Below, piece by piece: positions 60,348-64,000 of a stretch of 64,000 nucleotides of DNA. Positions within the stretch are counted from its first letter, which is position 1. Each line of letters starts with the position of its first letter. The stretch lies in NCBI GenBank assembly GCA_015999765.1, contig JAECQR010000002.1, forward strand, positions 1-64,000, in the 5' to 3' direction. Position numbers and translations under genes: made by a program. The DNA comes from Flavobacteriia bacterium. Lineage in GTDB: Bacteria > Bacteroidota > Bacteroidia > Flavobacteriales > Weeksellaceae. The notes beneath the pieces are model-generated. The model was not told the origin of the DNA. It searched no databases and saw nothing but the letters and a program-made list of their open reading frames with translations.

Positions 60348-63300
60348 ATGGCAAATTTAGAGAATAATAACGATAACGAAAACAAAAAATCTGTAGCCCA
60401 GAACATTGGCGATTCTGTGCAGAAGGGTGTAGAGAACGTTCAGGAAACGGTAAAAGAAACCGTCAAAGGTGCTGCAGAATTGGCTTCTGATGCGATTACC
60501 CGTCCCGTAGAAACGGCAGGTGAGTTTGTTGACCAAGCTGCCAAAGATGTCACCAACTATAAATGGTGGGCAAAACTGTTGCTGGTATTATTCTGGCTCG
60601 GACTTTTTCTGCTCGCTTCATTTCTAATTGTCGTCAGCCTGCCTGCAACAAAAAACTGGGCTGCACAAAAAGTTATTGCCAAGCTTAACGCAGATATGAA
60701 ATCGCAGATGTCTTTTAAAAGTGTTGACATCAATTATTTTGGCGATATTCATATTCATGAAGTTGCGATTAAAGATCATAAAAACTTCCCTTTCCTAAAG
60801 GCTAAGGAACTTTACGCTGATTCCAATTGGTTTAACATTATCAGCAATTCGCGTAATCTTCAGTTCCAGTCGCTGTCTTTAGAAAAAATGGATTTGAAGG
60901 TAATTACATATAAAGGGGACAGCATCGCAAATTTTATTCGTTTCGTTGACCTTTTCAATACCCCTGCACCTACTGTAAAGAGGGAACCTTTTCAATTGAA
61001 ATCCAGAATATTTATTACTGATTCTAAAATTTCAATCGTCAATCAGAACAGTGAAGGCGAGGCCGGAAAATGGCTTACCGCCGAGAATGTAAATCTTGTT
61101 GTGCCTGAGCTCCGCGTAAACGGATCTGATGTTTTTGCGCAGATTAATAATATGCGTTTTACCACCGAAAGATGGGGTAAAAAACATTTCGTCGATACAT
61201 TTTCTACAGAATTTGACCTCACGGACGAGGCTCTTACGCTAAAGGACCTAACACTTAATACCGATAATTCTCTGCTTCAGGGGGATTTAATCTTCAATCT
61301 GAACAACGGTTCCTGGGCGGATTTCAGCAATAAGGTGAAGTGGGATATGGTGATGCAGCCCGGAAGCCAGATCAGCGGCTACGATATCAGCTATTTTGTC
61401 ACCAATTGGGATAATTACAAACCGATCAATATTTCCGGGACGATGACTGGGCCACTTAATGACTTCTATCTTGAAAATTTTGTAGTGAGAAATCCTCAGG
61501 TGAATGTCCGTACAAATAAAATGAAGGTCAGGAATATTCTGAATGGGGATTTCCAGATCGAAACTAATTCTTTGTCTACAGATTTTACTTACCGTGAGCT
61601 GAAAGCCATGATGCCTACTTTTATCTCATCAAAAATGAAAAATTTTGCTGATGATTTTGGAAGGTTAAAATATAATGGAGCAGTACGGCTAAATCCTAAA
61701 CAGGTGTATGTTTCGAACGCAAAATTAATCACAGGAATCGGCCAGGCAAAACTCAGCAATTTTTATCTGGAAGATTACAGTTCTAATTTACCAAAATACC
61801 GTGGTTATGCGGAAGTAAATGATTTAAATACTTCAGTCATTACAAAAATGAATCAGGTCGGACTGATTTCAGGGAAATTTAATCTTCAGGGTCAGAGTTT
61901 TGATGTGAACACCATGAAGATCAGAACAAGATCCCAGATTTCTAAGATTGAAATCATGGACAAAGAAATCAATAATATATTTCTTGACGGTTTGCTGGAT
62001 CATAAAACCTATAACGGAATTGTAAATGTAAACGACGAGCAGGCAAAAGCAAATGTAAAAGGACGGATAGATTTCCGAACCAGTCGTTTGCTGGCAGATG
62101 TTGCAGCAGATGTTAAATATCTGAACATTAATTATTTTACCGGCGGAAAAGGCCAGCAGATCGTAAGCGGTTTTGTAAACGGTAAAATCGCTATGACCAA
62201 TATTAATGATCTGAATCTTGACGCTGATTTAAGGAATGTAAGTTTTGCGAACGCATCTCAGAAATATCTAATCCCGAACGCTAAGATAAAAGCTTATTTC
62301 GAAAACGGAAACCGCATTGTTTCTGTAGATGCTCCCGGAGCCGTAAACGGCAGAATCGCTGGCAGGTTTAACCTCGGGGATTTGGCGGGAATGATTGAGA
62401 ACGGCTTGGGGAAAATTCTGGTTGGCCCACCGCCCAGAAAGTTATACCGAGGTCAGCATTTTACGATGGATTTTGATGTAAAGCAGGGATTAGTGAGTTA
62501 TTTTGAACCCAATCTACAGCTTCCTAAGGGTGCAACTGTGAATGGCGCGTATGAAGGAAATTCAAATAATCTGGTTTTAAATATTGATGCAGCCTCACTA
62601 AAATATCTGATGACCAAAAAAGAAGAAATCACAGATGCAGATAAAGCGCTGGCAGCCGCAAATCCGGCTTACAAAATTACGGAACGCGATAAAATCAGCC
62701 GCGACAGTGCGATGGTAGACAGCCTGATTGTAAGAATCAATACAGCGAATCTCAATGAGCAGATTTTTGCTAAAGTTAACAGAGTAGAGTACAATCAAAA
62801 TATACTGAAAGACATTACCTTAAGCGGACGAAACGAAAATAACAGCGTTCTTCATATCGCCGCTAATTTTAAACACGGCAGCCCGGAAGATGAAATTAAA
62901 GAAACCCTTAAAGAATATTCGGTAAACCTTAATCAAACGACCGACAGAGTAGGTGATTATGTGTTCCGTTTCGAGCCTACTACTGTTAAATTCAACGATG
63001 TAGCATGGAGTGTGGATACAAGTCCGGAACTTAATCACTCTATAACATATAGGAAAAAAGCCGGCGATTTTTTAATCCAGAATCTGCGTCTGTATTCTGA
63101 TACAAGTGAACTTCTTCTAAATCAGGCAGTTTTTAAATCTGCAAAGGATTTTTCAGCTGATGGAGAAGTTAAGAATCTGGACATTGCGAAAGTATTTGCG
63201 CTCACCAATAGCGATAACAGCATGGATATTCAGGGAACCGCGAACGGAACCTTCGATATTACCATGGACAAAAATAATCTTGAACCACTTATCGATTTGA

Positions 63301-64000
63301 ATATCAGTGATATTCTGATGAATGGGAAAGACATGGGAAATGTTATTGTTTCCGCAAAGAAAAGTAGTGTTCCCAATGTTTTCGATGTTGAAGCCAAAGT
63401 TGTTTCAGCGGGAATTATAGGCGATAATAATCTACATCTTATAGGAACAATTAATAATAATACCTCCTCGCCAACTCTTGATTTAACAGCAGATATGAAT
63501 GACTTCGATATCGCTTTTGCTCAGGAATTTGTGAAAGGCGTCTTCGGAAATCTGAGAGGAAAAGCCTCCGGAGAACTTAAGATTTCCGGTAAACTGAATG
63601 ATGTAGACTACAGCGGTGATATCGCCATGAAAGATATGGGATTGAAACTTAATTTTACAGGGGTAGATTATTCCTTTGATGATACGGTAATTTCACTTTC
63701 CCGAGGCTTAGCAATACTAAACGACATTGGTGTGCGAGATGGCAGAACTAATTCCCGCGGATCCATTTCGGGAGCGATTCAGTTTGAAACTTTATCCTCA
63801 ATGGGGGTCAACCTGGTGATGAGGGCTGATAATTTAATGCTTCTCAATACAACTCAGAAAGATTATGATTTGTTTTGGGGAAGAATTTACGGCACGGGAA
63901 CACTGTATGTTGACGGTCCTGTTTCAGCTTTAAATGTTTCAACACCAGAGATGAGGGCATTAAACAACAGTGTCTTTACATTCAATTCAAATTCAACTTC
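60348..64000 (+). CDS. TamB-like translocation/assembly module protein, 5' part
   Basis: The gene starts at ATG 60348 and stays open for 1,217 codons to the end of the window, so only the N-terminal part is seen. Bacteroidota TamB-like proteins are AsmA-family lipid conduits or chaperones bridging inner and outer membranes. Residues 1-70 form an unusual acidic/amphipathic cytosolic stretch (VQKGVENVQETVKETVK) before one transmembrane helix (75-97). The rest is a long repetitive beta structure with alternating segments such as GTMTGPLNDFYLENFVV and GFVNGKIAMTNINDLNLDA, as in AsmA/TamB bridges. It is divergent from tsaD, a pairing recurrent in Flavobacteriia as I recall. Confidence 0.88.
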   Translation, partial: MANLENNNDNENKKSVAQNIGDSVQKGVENVQETVKETVKGAAELASDAITRPVETAGEFVDQAAKDVTNYKWWAKLLLVLFWLGLFLLASFLIVVSLPATKNWAAQKVIAKLNADMKSQMSFKSVDINYFGDIHIHEVAIKDHKNFPFLKAKELYADSNWFNIISNSRNLQFQSLSLEKMDLKVITYKGDSIANFIRFVDLFNTPAPTVKREPFQLKSRIFITDSKISIVNQNSEGEAGKWLTAENVNLVVPELRVNGSDVFAQINNMRFTTERWGKKHFVDTFSTEFDLTDEALTLKDLTLNTDNSLLQGDLIFNLNNGSWADFSNKVKWDMVMQPGSQISGYDISYFVTNWDNYKPINISGTMTGPLNDFYLENFVVRNPQVNVRTNKMKVRNILNGDFQIETNSLSTDFTYRELKAMMPTFISSKMKNFADDFGRLKYNGAVRLNPKQVYVSNAKLITGIGQAKLSNFYLEDYSSNLPKYRGYAEVNDLNTSVITKMNQVGLISGKFNLQGQSFDVNTMKIRTRSQISKIEIMDKEINNIFLDGLLDHKTYNGIVNVNDEQAKANVKGRIDFRTSRLLADVAADVKYLNINYFTGGKGQQIVSGFVNGKIAMTNINDLNLDADLRNVSFANASQKYLIPNAKIKAYFENGNRIVSVDAPGAVNGRIAGRFNLGDLAGMIENGLGKILVGPPPRKLYRGQHFTMDFDVKQGLVSYFEPNLQLPKGATVNGAYEGNSNNLVLNIDAASLKYLMTKKEEITDADKALAAANPAYKITERDKISRDSAMVDSLIVRINTANLNEQIFAKVNRVEYNQNILKDITLSGRNENNSVLHIAANFKHGSPEDEIKETLKEYSVNLNQTTDRVGDYVFRFEPTTVKFNDVAWSVDTSPELNHSITYRKKAGDFLIQNLRLYSDTSELLLNQAVFKSAKDFSADGEVKNLDIAKVFALTNSDNSMDIQGTANGTFDITMDKNNLEPLIDLNISDILMNGKDMGNVIVSAKKSSVPNVFDVEAKVVSAGIIGDNNLHLIGTINNNTSSPTLDLTADMNDFDIAFAQEFVKGVFGNLRGKASGELKISGKLNDVDYSGDIAMKDMGLKLNFTGVDYSFDDTVISLSRGLAILNDIGVRDGRTNSRGSISGAIQFETLSSMGVNLVMRADNLMLLNTTQKDYDLFWGRIYGTGTLYVDGPVSALNVSTPEMRALNNSVFTFNSNST
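60352..60359 (-). promoter_or_regulatory. Promoter -7 box for tsaD inside tamB
   Basis: The minus strand reads TAAATTTG, an exact -7 match, inside codons 2-4 of the tamB-like gene. It ends 8 bases before the tsaD start codon. Confidence 0.5.

Overview
The window reads as a chromosomal segment of a member of the Bacteroidota, order Flavobacteriales, most likely Weeksellaceae (Chryseobacterium/Kaistella-like). The reasons are a complete gldK-gldL-gldM-gldN type IX secretion (T9SS) block, further gldD and porZ genes, a DUF4270 lipoprotein, a 29-residue basic protein of the bL38 type, and many promoters of the Bacteroidota form (TTG, about 19-21 bases, TAnnTTTG) in place of E. coli-type promoters. 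Starts are generally not preceded by Shine-Dalgarno sequences. This taxonomic call is inference from gene content; no rRNA is present.

Layout. 0.1-1.8 kb: alpha/beta hydrolase and TerC. 1.9-8.8 kb: tyrosine/homogentisate degradation (hppD, hmgA, fahA) with a flavin reductase, a CoA-transferase and two small unknowns. 8.9-16.4 kb: a minus-strand run of small lipoproteins, a PlsC acyltransferase, a Nudix hydrolase, a lipoprotein gene broken by an in-frame TAG, a P-type ATPase and RNase G. 16.6-24.5 kb: bL38-like protein, HU, mutY, gldD, a PfkB kinase, two parvulin-type chaperones and a nitronate monooxygenase-like enzyme. 24.5-26.9 kb: fhs, a 43-residue protein and a HopJ-family gene. 26.9-30.5 kb: an accessory island. 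30.5-44.6 kb: pnp, rpsO, mgtE, dapA, a two-gene split of a UshA-like 5'-nucleotidase, porZ, recO, aroK and tRNA-Lys. 44.7-56.1 kb: panC, then divergently a short starch-synthase-like protein, DUF4270, glmS, gldKLMN and an FAD enzyme. 56.2-64 kb: tRNA-Ser, ansA, trmH-like, an SdpI-family protein, rsmE, tsaD and the first part of a very large tamB-like gene that runs off the end.

The accessory island between the HopJ gene and pnp is the most interesting stretch. It holds an AbiTii-SEFIR (TIR-like) fusion protein, which is a strong candidate abortive-infection effector. Next is a very AT-rich gene whose product looks like a PD-(D/E)XK nuclease, preceded by a 10-base poly-C tract. Both genes have a similar AGTTAGC-type motif upstream, and two structured repeats (CCCGCT, hairpin, GCCYACTAAAAAAT) flank the second gene. 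A GC-rich conserved gene broken by a one-base frameshift follows, and then about 16 copies of a 21-base tandem repeat. No integrase, transposase or CRISPR array is visible.

How the genes fit together: HppD, HmgA and FahA take 4-hydroxyphenylpyruvate to fumarate and acetoacetate. GldK/L/M/N form the T9SS core, with GldD and PorZ as accessory parts, and the SurA-like parvulins and TamB-like protein probably serve the same outer membrane. GlmS and PanC/DapA/AroK supply envelope and cofactor precursors.
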